A DNA stretch of 64,000 bases from JAEUOS01 sp046160545 (GTDB lineage Bacteria; Pseudomonadota; Gammaproteobacteria; Burkholderiales; JAEUOS01), in contig JBJXGS010000174.1 in assembly GCA_046160545.1 (NCBI GenBank), positions 31,183 through 95,182 on the forward strand, read 5' to 3'. The position numbers and the translations under genes were made by a program. Positions 32,619 through 44,077 of the stretch are shown here, in pieces (within the stretch, counting starts at the first letter, position 1; the number at the start of each line of letters is the position of its first letter). The notes under the pieces were generated by a model. That model saw only the letters and a program-made list of their open reading frames with translations. It was not told where the DNA came from and searched no databases.

Positions 32619-34179
32619 GTCCGATCCTCCGTCGATCCCGCCGCCGGCGGAGTCAACCCCTGCTGCGTCAAGCGTGCAATCGCCAGGCGCCGCCGACGCC
32701 GATAGCGCAATTGCAGCCAGCCTGCAAGTTGCAGAGGGCACCGCTACACCGCCAGGAGGGAGCGGCAAGCGCCGCCGTCGCGGGCGCCGTCGCGGCAAAG
32801 GTGGCGGGGCCAAGCCGCAGGAGCGTGCGGATGGCTTAGTTCCAAGCGAAGCTCCAAGTGCCGGCGGTCAGGCTCCGCGCAACGCGTCCGCTCCGGTCAA
32901 GCCGGCGCGGCCCGCCGATCCGGATGGCTCCGGCGACGACCACAAGCTGCAAAAGCTTCTCGCCGAAGCCGGACTGGGATCGCGGCGCGACATGGAAGAC
33001 GCGATTACGGCTGGCAGGGTCAGCGTCAATGGCAAGACAGCGACCCTCGGACAGCGCATCACGCGCCGCGACGTGGTCAAGGTCGACGGTCGTGCGATTC
33101 GCCTCAAAAGCGGTCGCGAAACCCCTGAAGTCCTCATCTACCACAAGCCGGCTGGCGAAATTGTCAGTCACGACGATCCGGAGGGGCGGCCGACCGTATT
33201 CGCCAGCCTGCCCGCGCCGAAGTCGGGCCGCTGGGTATCGGTCGGCCGCCTTGACTTCAATACCGAAGGTCTCCTGATCCTCACCAATTCCGGCGAACTC
33301 GCCAATCGCCTCATGCATCCGCGTTATGAGGTGGAGCGTGAGTATTCAGTGCGTGTGGTAGGTGAACTGACTGACGAACAGACAGATTCCCTTCTGGATG
33401 GCGTTGAACTTGACGACGGGCCGGCACGCTTCATGAAGCTCGAAGAGGGCGAATTCAGCGACGAAGGTGTCGGTACCAACCGCTGGTACCGGGTCATGAT
33501 CCGCGAAGGGCGCAACCGTGAGGTCAGGCGCATGTTCGACGCCGTCGGGGCGATGGTCTCGCGCCTGATTCGCACGCGTTTTGGCCCCTTGTCACTGCCA
33601 CGTTCGTTGCACCGGGGACAGGCGCGGCCGCTGACCGCAGACGAGGTAAAGGGCCTGCTGCGTGATGCCCCGACCGGCAAAGGCGGTGGCGTGGATTCGG
33701 CCGACGGGGCGCCGGCGGCGCGACCTGGCCGGCCAGGAGGCGCGGACAAGCCGCGCAAGACGGCGGGCGGCAAACGCGGCCCAAAGCCGAAGCAAGCTGC
33801 TGCCGCGCCGCCGGTGCCGGGCCGGGGGCGGCGTGGTGCCAAGAAAGTGCGTACGGGTCCGGCTGCCATTCCAGGCGCGCCCGAGGCGACACAGCGTCAG
33901 GGGCGTGGCCCGGGCAAGAAGCGCAGCGGCCCCGGGCGCTTCGATCCACAGCGTAGCGGTCCCGGTCGCAACGGGCCGGGGCGCGGCGGAACGGGTCGCG
34001 GTGGCCCAGGGCGTGGCGGACTTTCGCGCGGTGAGTTGACCCTCGATGGCCGCAGGCCGGCCAAGCCGCGTCGTCGCTATGATGACGAGGTGCCGGTGCC
34101 GGTGGCGCCAACCACGGTTATTGTGCGGCGCCGGTCGCGCCTGAAGATTGTTCCGCCGGAAGGCAGCGAGGGCGGTTGA
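32608..34179 (+). CDS. rluB: 23S rRNA pseudouridine synthase RluB with long basic tail
   Basis: A 523-residue enzyme that isomerises a uridine in 23S rRNA (U2605 in E. coli). A proline/alanine-rich, then basic, N-terminal region of about 105 residues precedes an S4 RNA-binding domain (KLQKLLAEAGLGSRRDMEDA). The catalytic domain follows with Asp216 in GRLDFNTEGLLILTNSGELA and ends in NREVRRMFDAVGAMVSRLIR. After about residue 360 comes a long Gly/Arg/Pro/Lys tail (repeats of GPGRG/GGTGRG type), likely an unstructured RNA-binding tail. This is longer than E. coli RluB but such tails are common in betaproteobacteria. Confidence 0.92.
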   Translation: MLPESDPPSIPPPAESTPAASSVQSPGAADADSAIAASLQVAEGTATPPGGSGKRRRRGRRRGKGGGAKPQERADGLVPSEAPSAGGQAPRNASAPVKPARPADPDGSGDDHKLQKLLAEAGLGSRRDMEDAITAGRVSVNGKTATLGQRITRRDVVKVDGRAIRLKSGRETPEVLIYHKPAGEIVSHDDPEGRPTVFASLPAPKSGRWVSVGRLDFNTEGLLILTNSGELANRLMHPRYEVEREYSVRVVGELTDEQTDSLLDGVELDDGPARFMKLEEGEFSDEGVGTNRWYRVMIREGRNREVRRMFDAVGAMVSRLIRTRFGPLSLPRSLHRGQARPLTADEVKGLLRDAPTGKGGGVDSADGAPAARPGRPGGADKPRKTAGGKRGPKPKQAAAAPPVPGRGRRGAKKVRTGPAAIPGAPEATQRQGRGPGKKRSGPGRFDPQRSGPGRNGPGRGGTGRGGPGRGGLSRGELTLDGRRPAKPRRRYDDEVPVPVAPTTVIVRRRSRLKIVPPEGSEGG

Positions 34180-34233
34180 CCCGGCAGTGTTGTCGATCGC
34201 CGTTTTGCACTGGCGCGTGGAACGACAATCTGC

Positions 34234-34239
34234 TATTAT
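34234..34239 (+). promoter_or_regulatory. Likely -10 element of the rimP-nusA-infB operon
   Basis: TATTAT in an otherwise GC-rich gap, 17 bases after a weak TGGCGC -35. Transcription from here would give a leader of roughly 165 bases before rimP, containing the two hairpins listed next. Assignment rests on position and base composition. Confidence 0.45.
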
Positions 34240-34308
34240 TTCAAGGCTTTGAGGTCGCAGACGTCCTGATGCTTCCAGTCAGGTAACGGGCGGCTTCGAC
34301 AGGGGGGT

Positions 34309-34374
34309 GGTACAGGGCGCGGCGCGTGACCTGTACCGGCTTTCTCGAAAAATGGGCATTGCGCCCATTTTTTG
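34309..34374 (+). terminator. Leader hairpin and intrinsic terminator ahead of rimP (possible attenuator)
   Basis: Two hairpins follow each other. The first has an 8-bp stem GGTACAGG (34309-34316) / CCTGTACC (34330-34337). The second is a textbook intrinsic terminator: AAAAATGGGC (34348-34357), 5-base loop, GCCCATTTTT (34363-34372), with a T run. It ends 36 bases before the rimP ATG, so it would stop transcription of rimP-nusA-infB unless read through. NusA is encoded just downstream and autoregulates such leaders in E. coli. Alternatively it simply ends rluB transcripts. Confidence 0.75.
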
Positions 34375-34409
34375 TTTGTGGGCGGCGCTTTGTCGCCGGC
34401 GGAACTTTC

Positions 34410-34898
34410 ATGGATGTCGTCGCGCTGGTCACGGCCACGGTCACAGGTCTGGGATACGAGCTGGTCGAGGTCGAACGTGGACCGCGCGGCAGGTTGCTCA
34501 GGGTGTTCATCGACCACCCGCCGCGCAAAGGGGCGGCGGCGCAGCGGCGGGGCGCCGAGATCACCGTCGAGGATTGCGAGAAGGTCAGTCGGCAGCTGTC
34601 CTACGCGCTGACGGTGGAGAACGTGGATTACGACCGGCTGGAAGTGTCTTCGCCGGGGCTGGACCGGCTGCTTTCCAAGCCGGAGGACTTCGAGCGGTTT
34701 GCCGGGCAGGAAGTCACCGTCAAGATGCGTGTGGCGCCAGGCGGGCCGCATGGGACGCGCAGGAATTTTCGCGGCATCGCGCGTTTTGTTGACGGGCACG
34801 CCGCGTTGGAAGTGGACGACAGTACCCTGGTGCTGGACTTCGCGCAGGTCGATCGCGCGAGGCTGGTGCCGGTGATCGATTTCAGGAGCGGGAAATGA
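34410..34898 (+). CDS. rimP: Ribosome maturation factor RimP
   Basis: A 162-residue factor needed for 30S subunit maturation. Conserved segments include GLGYELVEVE, RVFIDHPP, and ITVEDCEKVSRQLSYALTVE followed by YDRLEVSSPGLDRLL. A frame extends 28 codons further upstream through the terminator hairpin, which cannot be a real start; the ATG at 34410 matches family length. The stop overlaps the nusA start (ATGA). Confidence 0.95.
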   Translation: MDVVALVTATVTGLGYELVEVERGPRGRLLRVFIDHPPRKGAAAQRRGAEITVEDCEKVSRQLSYALTVENVDYDRLEVSSPGLDRLLSKPEDFERFAGQEVTVKMRVAPGGPHGTRRNFRGIARFVDGHAALEVDDSTLVLDFAQVDRARLVPVIDFRSGK

Positions 34899-36382
34899 GC
34901 AAGGAAATCCTCATGCTGGCCGACGCGCTGGCGCGCGAAAAGAACGTCGCCAAAGATGTGGTCTTCGGCGCGCTTGAGCAGGCCATCGCCTCAGCGACCA
35001 AGAAGCGCTTCAAGGGCGAGGCCGACGTGCGCGTCACGATTGACCGGGATACCGGAGAACACGAGGCGTTTCGCCGCTGGCAGGTGGTTTTCGAACCCGA
35101 TCTGGAGAACGAAGACAACCAGATCGGTATCACCGACGCGCGCGACGAAGACCCGGAGGTGCAGATCGGCGACTTCATCGAGGAAGAACTCGAGCCGATC
35201 GAGTTCGGGCGCATCGGCGCGCAGGCCGCCAAGCAGACCATCCTGCAAAAGATCCGCGACGCCGAGCGCGACCAGATCCTCAACGATTTCCTGGAACGCA
35301 ACGAGAAACTCATCAACGGCACGGTCAAGCGGGTCGAGAACCACCGCATCCTGATCGAGTCCGGCCGCGTCGAGGCGGCGTTGCCGCGCGACCAGATGAT
35401 CCCCAAAGAGGCTTTTCGCGTCGGCGATCGCATTCGCGCGTTCATTCACAAGATTGATCGTACCCAGCGCGGCCCGGCGGTCATCGTGTCGCGCACTTCG
35501 CCGGAATTCATCAAGGCCCTCTTTGAGCTCGAGGTGCCGGAGATCGAGGAAGGCCTGCTCCTGATCAAGTCGGCGGCGCGCGATCCTGGCGTGCGCGCCA
35601 AGATCGCGGTATTCACCAATGACAGGCGCATCGATCCGATCGGCACCTGCGTGGGCATGCGTGGTTCGCGGGTACAAGCTGTGACCAACGAACTGGCGGG
35701 CGAGCGGGTCGACATCATCATCTGGTCGGCCGATCCGGCACAGTTCGTCATCGGCGCATTGGCGCCTGCGGCGGTTTCCTCGATCCTGGTCGACGAGGAG
35801 AAGCACAGCATGGACGTGGTCGTCGACGAAGAGAACCTGGCGATCGCGATCGGCCGTGGCGGGCAGAACGTGCGCCTGGCTTCGGAGCTGACGGGCTGGG
35901 AAATCAATCTCATGACCGTTGAACAATCGACCGCCAAGCAGGCTGCCGAAACCGCTTCGACGCGTGCGCTTTTCATCGAAAAGCTGGATGTCGACGAGGA
36001 AGTCGCCGACATCCTCATCGGCGAGGGATTCTCGACGCTCGAGGAGGTTGCCTACGTCCCCTTGAACGAAATGCTCGAGATCGAATCGTTCGACGAAGAC
36101 ACTGTGAACGAACTGCGCACCCGTGCCCGCAACGCGCTGCTCACCGAAGCGATCGCGTCAGAGGAATCGCTTGGCGACGTCAGCGAGGATCTGCTGGGGC
36201 TTGAAGGGATGAGCCGCGAACTCGCGGCGCAACTGGCCAAGGCAGGCGTCAAGACGCGCGATGCGCTGGCCGAACTCGCAGTCGATGAGTTGATCGAGAT
36301 TCAAGCGATGGACGAGGTCGCCGCGCGGACCCTGATCATGAAGGCGCGGGAACACTGGTTCGCCGAGGAAGAGGCAAAGTAG
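34895..36382 (+). CDS. nusA: Transcription termination/antitermination factor NusA
   Basis: A 495-residue RNA polymerase-binding factor. It has the N-terminal polymerase-binding domain (starting MSKEILMLADALAREKNVAK), S1 (about 135-200, NGTVKRVENHRILIESGRVE) and two KH domains (with CVGMRGSRVQAVTNEL and AIAIGRGGQNVRLASELTG). The two C-terminal acidic repeats of proteobacterial NusA end in MKAREHWFAEEEAK. It lies in the conserved rimP-nusA-infB order and is coupled to rimP. It may act on the terminator in its own operon leader. Confidence 0.96.
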   Translation: MSKEILMLADALAREKNVAKDVVFGALEQAIASATKKRFKGEADVRVTIDRDTGEHEAFRRWQVVFEPDLENEDNQIGITDARDEDPEVQIGDFIEEELEPIEFGRIGAQAAKQTILQKIRDAERDQILNDFLERNEKLINGTVKRVENHRILIESGRVEAALPRDQMIPKEAFRVGDRIRAFIHKIDRTQRGPAVIVSRTSPEFIKALFELEVPEIEEGLLLIKSAARDPGVRAKIAVFTNDRRIDPIGTCVGMRGSRVQAVTNELAGERVDIIIWSADPAQFVIGALAPAAVSSILVDEEKHSMDVVVDEENLAIAIGRGGQNVRLASELTGWEINLMTVEQSTAKQAAETASTRALFIEKLDVDEEVADILIGEGFSTLEEVAYVPLNEMLEIESFDEDTVNELRTRARNALLTEAIASEESLGDVSEDLLGLEGMSRELAAQLAKAGVKTRDALAELAVDELIEIQAMDEVAARTLIMKAREHWFAEEEAK

Positions 36383-36440
36383 GGCGCGTCGTTCACGCAC
36401 CCGGATTCGCCCTTCGCGCACCGATCGAAAAGAGAAAGTC

Positions 36441-39176
<2,736 letters not shown>

Positions 39177-39189
39177 TTGGCCGGATTCA

Positions 39190-39567
39190 ATGGCGACGCG
39201 CCACCAGAACCGCGGCTTCGAGCGTAGCGAGCGCGTCGCGGAGCAGATCCGCCGCGACTTGGCCGACATCATCAGGACCGAACTCAAGGATCCGCGCATC
39301 GGCATGATCAGCCTGACCGCGGTCGAGGTCACGCCGGACTACGCGCATGCCACGGTCTACTTCACCTCGATGACCGATCAGTCGGCGGTCGCGGAGATCG
39401 AAAAGGGCTTGAAGCGCGCAGCTGGCTTCTTGCGCGCCGAACTGGGCAAGCGCATCCGCATTCACCAGTTGCCCGAGTTGCACTTTCGTTTCGACGCAAG
39501 CCTGACGCGCGGCATCGAGTTGACGCGCCTGATCGACGCGGCCAACGCCGAGCGTGCCGTCGATTGA
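39190..39567 (+). CDS. rbfA: Ribosome-binding factor A
   Basis: A 125-residue 30S maturation factor with the KH-like fold. Conserved segments are RVAEQIRRDLADIIRTELKD, PRIGMISLTAVEVTPDYAHA and RIRIHQLPELHFRFDASLTR. The frame is open for 188 codons upstream inside infB, but the ATG at 39190 gives the family length and conserved N-terminus. The last bases overlap the truB start. Confidence 0.95.
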   Translation: MATRHQNRGFERSERVAEQIRRDLADIIRTELKDPRIGMISLTAVEVTPDYAHATVYFTSMTDQSAVAEIEKGLKRAAGFLRAELGKRIRIHQLPELHFRFDASLTRGIELTRLIDAANAERAVD

Positions 39568-40460
39568 GCGCCCGTCCGCCGCGCCGGCGGGTCAACGGAG
39601 TGCTGCTGATCGACAAACCCGCCGGACTCACCTCGAACGCCTGTCTCGGAGTCGTCAAGCGCCTTCTCAACGCGGACAAGGCCGGTCATACCGGAACGCT
39701 TGATCCGTTCGCGACCGGATTGCTTCCGGTGGTGCTCGGCGAAGCAGCCAAGTTCTCGCAGGGCCTGCTGGAAGCTGACAAGTCCTATCTGGGCGTCATG
39801 CGCCTGGGTGTCACCACCACCACCGGCGACCCCGAAGGCGAGGTCATCGCGACCTGGCCGGTCACGGCGTCTGACCATGAGGTGCGCGCCGCGATGCAGG
39901 GATTCGTCGGAGCCATCCAGCAGGTGCCCCCGATGCATTCGGCACTCAAGCGGGACGGCCGGCCTCTCTACGACTACGCACGCGCAGGCCTCGTGGTCGA
40001 GCGCGAGGCACGCTCGGTGCGCATCGAGCTGCTCGAGTGGCTGGGGCGTGACGGGGATGCAGTCAGCTTTCGCGTCGCATGCAGCAAGGGTACCTATGTG
40101 CGCACGCTCGCCGAAGACATCGGCGCAAGGTTGGGTTGCGGAGCGCATCTCAGCGCATTGCGGCGCGAGCAGGTCGGACCGCTGGACCTGGACCAGGCGC
40201 TCACGTTCGCGCAGCTGGAGACTCTGGATATGGCGGCGCGCGATGCCCGCGTGTTGCCGGTCGATACGCTGGTGCTGGCGCTACCGATGCTGGCGCTCGA
40301 TGCGGACCTCACGCGGCGCCTGCGCCTCGGGCAGCGCATTCCGGTTGCCGCGCCGGATACGGACGCGGCACGCGCCTACGGCGAAGGAGGCAGCTTCCTC
40401 GGCGTCGTGCGGATTGCCGCCGGCGTCGCTCATCCGACGCGCCTTGTCGGCGTGGCCTGA
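39564..40460 (+). CDS. truB: tRNA pseudouridine-55 synthase TruB
   Basis: A 298-residue enzyme that makes pseudouridine 55 in tRNA. The signature NGVLLIDKPAGLTSNACL and catalytic Asp47 in HTGTLDPFATGLLPV are present, as is the YTRTL-like CSKGTYVRTLAEDIG segment. The start is inferred as TTG overlapping the rbfA stop (TTGA); a GTG at 39600 is possible but would cut into the conserved N-terminus. A C-terminal PUA-like part is present. Confidence 0.94.
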   Translation: MSARPPRRRVNGVLLIDKPAGLTSNACLGVVKRLLNADKAGHTGTLDPFATGLLPVVLGEAAKFSQGLLEADKSYLGVMRLGVTTTTGDPEGEVIATWPVTASDHEVRAAMQGFVGAIQQVPPMHSALKRDGRPLYDYARAGLVVEREARSVRIELLEWLGRDGDAVSFRVACSKGTYVRTLAEDIGARLGCGAHLSALRREQVGPLDLDQALTFAQLETLDMAARDARVLPVDTLVLALPMLALDADLTRRLRLGQRIPVAAPDTDAARAYGEGGSFLGVVRIAAGVAHPTRLVGVA

Positions 40461-40482
40461 TCCGGATCGACCAGATCAGGCC
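40454..40482. terminator. Hairpin between convergent truB and receiver gene
   Basis: GGCCTGATC (40454-40462) and GATCAGGCC (40474-40482) form a 9-bp perfect stem with an 11-base loop that includes the truB stop codon. No T run follows on either strand, so termination may be weak or Rho-assisted. The position between convergent genes suits a two-way terminator. Confidence 0.5.
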
Positions 40483-40501
40483 CGGCGTCCTGCGGCATGG
40501 C

Positions 40502-40879
40502 TCAGCCGGAGAATCGTTCCAGGATGCGCGTCAAATCCGCGCCACGTAGCGGCTTGACCAGGTAGTCGTCGGCCCCAGCGGCCAGGCATTCGTCGCGTGC
40601 ACGCAGATCCGCGTGCGCTGACAAGCCGATGATCCTGACACCGGGCGAGGCTGCCTCGGCGCGAATGGCGCGAATCGCCTCGAGCCCGCTCATGACCGGC
40701 ATTTCCAGGTCCATGAGAATCACCGCCAGCGCATGATCCTTGGCGCAGGCCAGCGCCTGTGCACCGTCTTCGGCCTGATGCACGGTGAAACCGGCGCGCT
40801 TGAGCATCAGGAAGGCGAGCTTGCGGCTGTCCTCATTGTCGTCGGCGGCGAGCGCCTCGCGTCCGGCCCACGCGCTCAC
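40502..40879 (-). CDS. Stand-alone receiver protein at the end of the hrcA-hemH operon
   Basis: A 125-residue CheY-like receiver: acidic pair in AADDNEDSRKL, acceptor Asp57 (VILMDLEMPVMSG), Ser in IGLSAHAD, and the Lys of DDYLVKPLRG. It starts with GTG overlapping the hemH stop (GTGA), so it is translated with ferrochelatase. Its sequence type matches receivers found in hybrid kinases, so it may take phosphate from such a kinase. The role beside hrcA and hemH is unknown. Confidence 0.85.
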   Translation of the reverse strand: MSAWAGREALAADDNEDSRKLAFLMLKRAGFTVHQAEDGAQALACAKDHALAVILMDLEMPVMSGLEAIRAIRAEAASPGVRIIGLSAHADLRARDECLAAGADDYLVKPLRGADLTRILERFSG

Positions 40880-41967
40880 TGGTTCGCCCCCAGCGCGAGT
40901 GCGCGGTGTCGTGCCGCATCCTGCTCTGCCGCGCTGACGGCAGGCCGGGACAACGCGGTGATGTGCGGCGTGACGATCTCGGCCAGGGCATGCAACCAGG
41001 CGTCGTTCTCGTTCAGGCAGGGAACGTAGGTGAACTTGCCGCCGCCGGCGGCGACAAAGGTTTCGCGGGCTTCGATGGCGATCTCCTCCAGGGTTTCCAG
41101 GCAGTCAGCGACAAACCCGGGGCAAATCACGTCGACGCGACCGGTGCGCTCGCGCCCCAGGTCTGCCAGGGAGTCGACGGTATACGGGGTGAGCCAGGGT
41201 GTGCGCCCAAAGCGTGATTGAAAGCTTACCCGCCATGCGTCCGGCGCCAGTCCCAGAAACTCGGCGAGCAGCCGCGCCGTCTTGTGGCATTCACAGTGGT
41301 AGGGATCACCGCGCTCCAGGGTGTAGCGGGGCAGGCCGTGAAAACTCATCACCAGCACATCGGGTCGGCCGCCTTCACGTTCCCAGTGGGCAAGCAACGC
41401 CGCGCCGAGCGCCGCGATGTAGCGCGGATGATCGTGGAAATTGCGCACGAAATCGATGCCCGGAAGGTTGCGCTGCTGCGCACTCCACGCCGCGACCGCG
41501 TCAAAGGTACTGGCGGTGGTAGAGGCCGCGTACTGCGGGTAGAGCGGCACGACGATCACGCGGTCGCAGCCCTTTTCACACAGTGCGTCCAGGGCCGCCG
41601 GAATCGAGGGGGAGCCATAGCGCATCGCATAGACCACCTCTACGCCACGCAGGCCGCGTGCGCCTAGGTACCCGGCCAGCATCGTTGCCTGACGGGCAGT
41701 GTGCACCTTGAGCGGCGAACCTTCGGCGCTCCAGATGGAGCGGTACTTGGCGGCTGATCGGCTTGGCCGAAACGGCAGGATGAAGAGATTCAGGATCAGC
41801 CACCAAATGGGGCGCGGGATCTCCACCACGCGAGGATCCGAGAGGAACTGCCGCAGGTATCTGCGCAGCGCCGGCGCCTCGGGTGCGTCTGGCGTGCCGA
41901 GGTTGGTGATGACCAGCCCCAGGCGCGGCGCGCTACCGTGGCGGTACTCGGCACGGGTGGTACGCAT
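40876..41967 (-). CDS. hemH: Ferrochelatase
   Basis: A 363-residue enzyme inserting ferrous iron into protoporphyrin IX, the last step of heme synthesis. Family segments are GLVITNLGTPDAPEAPALRR, RYGSPSIPAALDAL, the VIVVPLYPQYAASTT strand, MSFHGLPRYTLERGDPYHCE (metal-site His), and VDVICPGFVADCLETLEEI. The start lies 4 bases after the hrcA stop, so the two are co-transcribed. The stop overlaps the receiver gene. Confidence 0.95.
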   Translation of the reverse strand: MRTTRAEYRHGSAPRLGLVITNLGTPDAPEAPALRRYLRQFLSDPRVVEIPRPIWWLILNLFILPFRPSRSAAKYRSIWSAEGSPLKVHTARQATMLAGYLGARGLRGVEVVYAMRYGSPSIPAALDALCEKGCDRVIVVPLYPQYAASTTASTFDAVAAWSAQQRNLPGIDFVRNFHDHPRYIAALGAALLAHWEREGGRPDVLVMSFHGLPRYTLERGDPYHCECHKTARLLAEFLGLAPDAWRVSFQSRFGRTPWLTPYTVDSLADLGRERTGRVDVICPGFVADCLETLEEIAIEARETFVAAGGGKFTYVPCLNENDAWLHALAEIVTPHITALSRPAVSAAEQDAARHRALALGANQ

Positions 41968-41971
41968 GCGC

Positions 41972-43003
41972 CTAGCGGCTGGGTTCGCCGTGGCCCGACA
42001 ATGCCGATGACAGAAGTCGCGCGGTGATGTCGACGATCGGGATCACGCGCTCATAGGCCATGCGCGTGGGACCTATCACGCCCAGAGTGCCGACGATGCG
42101 TCCGTCGACCTCGTAGGGTGCGGTGACCACGCTCATTTCATCAAGCGGCACCAGAGTCGACTCCCCACCGATGAAAATCTGCACCCCTTCGGCGCGCCCG
42201 GAAATATCAAGCAGTTGCATGAGGCCGGTCTTGTGCTCGAACATGTCGAACAAACGCCGCAAGCGCTCCATGTCGGAGGACAGGTCGGCCACATCGAGCA
42301 GATTTTTTTCTCCGGACAGGACGTAACGATCACCGCTTTCGGCCAAGGCCTGGCCCCCGGCCTCGACCGCGGCCTGGGTCAGGCGCATGATGTCTTCGCG
42401 CAGCTCGCGCAGTTCGTCGCGCACGCGGGTGCGGATCTGGTCGAACTCGACGCCGGCGTAATGCTGATTGATGAAATTGGCTGCCTCGATAAGCTGCGAT
42501 TGCGTGTAGGGCCGGTCGGTGAACAAGACGCGGTTCTGCACATCGCCATTGGGCGTGACCAGAATCAAAAGGATGCGTTTTTCCGACAGGTTGAGAAATT
42601 CAAGGTGGCGAAACGCGGTCTGGCGCTTGGGTGCCATGACCACGCCGGCAAAATGTGAAAGTTCGGACAGCAGCTGTGCTGCGGCGCTGATGACGCGCTG
42701 CGGCTGGTCCGGGACCAGCTGACCGCGCATCTCGGCGGTTGCAGCTTCGCCAAGCGGCTGCACCGTCATCAGGGTGTCGACAAAAAGCCGGTAGCCGCGC
42801 GGTGTGGGAATCCGACCGGCTGAGGTGTGCGGACTGGCGATGAAGCCCAGGTCCTCCAGGTCAGCCATCACGTTGCGGATGGTCGCGGGCGACAGGTCGA
42901 GGCCCGAGAATCGCGACAGCGCCCGCGAACCAACCGGCTGGCCGTCGGCGATGTAGCGCTCCACGAGGGTTTTCAGGAGCGTGCGCGCGCGCTGATCGAG
43001 CAT
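41972..43003 (-). CDS. hrcA: Heat-inducible transcription repressor HrcA
   Basis: A 343-residue repressor that binds CIRCE operators before groESL-type genes. The N-terminal winged helix (LLKTLVERYIADGQPVGSRA, then LSPATIRNVMADLEDLGFI) and the C-terminal GAF-like domain (with YEVDGRIVGTLGVIGPTRMA) are intact. No CIRCE sequence is seen near its own start. A TAGAAT element on the coding strand lies 6 bases before the ATG and no ribosome site is visible, which would fit a leaderless transcript. Confidence 0.95.
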   Translation of the reverse strand: MLDQRARTLLKTLVERYIADGQPVGSRALSRFSGLDLSPATIRNVMADLEDLGFIASPHTSAGRIPTPRGYRLFVDTLMTVQPLGEAATAEMRGQLVPDQPQRVISAAAQLLSELSHFAGVVMAPKRQTAFRHLEFLNLSEKRILLILVTPNGDVQNRVLFTDRPYTQSQLIEAANFINQHYAGVEFDQIRTRVRDELRELREDIMRLTQAAVEAGGQALAESGDRYVLSGEKNLLDVADLSSDMERLRRLFDMFEHKTGLMQLLDISGRAEGVQIFIGGESTLVPLDEMSVVTAPYEVDGRIVGTLGVIGPTRMAYERVIPIVDITARLLSSALSGHGEPSR

Positions 43004-43009
43004 GCTTCG

Positions 43010-43015
43010 ATTCTA
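43010..43015 (-). promoter_or_regulatory. Possible -10 element of hrcA (leaderless configuration)
   Basis: The minus strand reads TAGAAT with 6 bases to the hrcA ATG at 43003. A start site about 7 bases after the box would fall on the first codon. No good -35 was found, so support is moderate. Confidence 0.35.
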
Positions 43016-43093
43016 GCCAATCCGGCACGTCCGCCGGGGCTTGTCGAACGGTAATATCGCAAATTCCGGACTGTTCTTTCTGAAGGAGTGGGC

Positions 43094-44071
43094 ATGTTGA
43101 CTAGATCTGTCGCTGTTTGCGTGGCGTTGGCCCTCGGTTTGTTTGGCGCTGCGGCGCACTCCCAGCCTTACCCGAATCGCCCGATCACGCTGATCGCCCC
43201 TTATGCCGCTGGCGGCGACAGCGATCTGGCCGGGCGTAACCTGGCCGCCGCGGCCGCCAAGTTCATGGGGCAGCCGCTGATCGTGCAAAACGTCGTCGGC
43301 GCGTCCGGCACCATAGGCTCGATGCGTGTGCGCACCAGCGCCCCTGATGGCTACACGCTCCTCATAGCGCGTGGCGGGTCGCAGGCGATCACGCCGGCAC
43401 TGGAAAGCAAGACACCGTACAAGTGGAACGACTTCACCATGCTGTCGCTCCTCGAATTCAATCCGGTGGTTTGCGTCGTCAAGGGCGATTCTCCGCATCG
43501 CGTCCTCAAGGACCTGCTGGACGCTCTCAAGGCGCAGCCGGGCAAGCTCAACTATGCGACCGCAGGCCCGGGCACGACGCAGCATCTGGCTGTCGAGGTG
43601 ATGCTGCGTTCTGTCGGCCTTCCTTCGACCACGGCCGAGATGATCGGCTACAAGGGCGGAGGCGAAGCGACCGCGGCGATCCTTTCCGGACAGGTGCAGT
43701 TCCTTTGCAACAACCTGACCACCCTCGGTGGGCAGATCAAGGGCGGCACGATGCGCGCCTTGCTGACGACTACTGCGGAGCGCCTGAAGGAGTATCCCGA
43801 CATTCCGACCGCGCGTGAATCGGGTGTCGCGCCTCTGGAACAGGTGATGGGATGGAGCGGGCTGTATGGCCCCCCCGGACTGCCGGCCGAGGTTACCGCC
43901 AAGTGGGCCGACGTCCTGCGGCGCCTGGCGCAGGACCCCGAGTGGCTCAAGGGCAACGCCGGCTTTGGCGGAATCCCGGCGATCCGGTCTTCGGCCGAGA
44001 CCGAGAAATTCGCGCGCGAGCAGTATGAACTCTACGAGCGCCTTGGTACGGCACTCAATTTGCGCAAGTAG
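43094..44071 (+). CDS. Bug-family periplasmic substrate-binding protein (tripartite tricarboxylate transporter type)
   Basis: A 325-residue secreted solute receptor. A signal peptide (core CVALALGLFGAAAHSQ) precedes YPNRPITLIAPYAAGGDSDL, the typical mature start of Bug proteins. Further marks are GASGTIGSMRVRTSAPDGYT and the AQPGKLNYATAGPGTTQHLA region. The ATG at 43094 sits 5 bases after GAAGGAG; an in-frame GTG at 43088 overlaps that ribosome site and is not used. No TctA/TctB membrane genes are adjacent, as is common for orphan Bug receptors in Burkholderiales. The ligand, probably a carboxylate, cannot be predicted. Confidence 0.92.
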   Translation: MLTRSVAVCVALALGLFGAAAHSQPYPNRPITLIAPYAAGGDSDLAGRNLAAAAAKFMGQPLIVQNVVGASGTIGSMRVRTSAPDGYTLLIARGGSQAITPALESKTPYKWNDFTMLSLLEFNPVVCVVKGDSPHRVLKDLLDALKAQPGKLNYATAGPGTTQHLAVEVMLRSVGLPSTTAEMIGYKGGGEATAAILSGQVQFLCNNLTTLGGQIKGGTMRALLTTTAERLKEYPDIPTARESGVAPLEQVMGWSGLYGPPGLPAEVTAKWADVLRRLAQDPEWLKGNAGFGGIPAIRSSAETEKFAREQYELYERLGTALNLRK

Positions 44072-44077
44072 GTATCT

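Noticed and set aside
34309..34374. Small non-coding RNA gene between rluB and rimP
   Set aside because: The hairpins fit a leader terminator; without expression data an independent RNA gene cannot be claimed.
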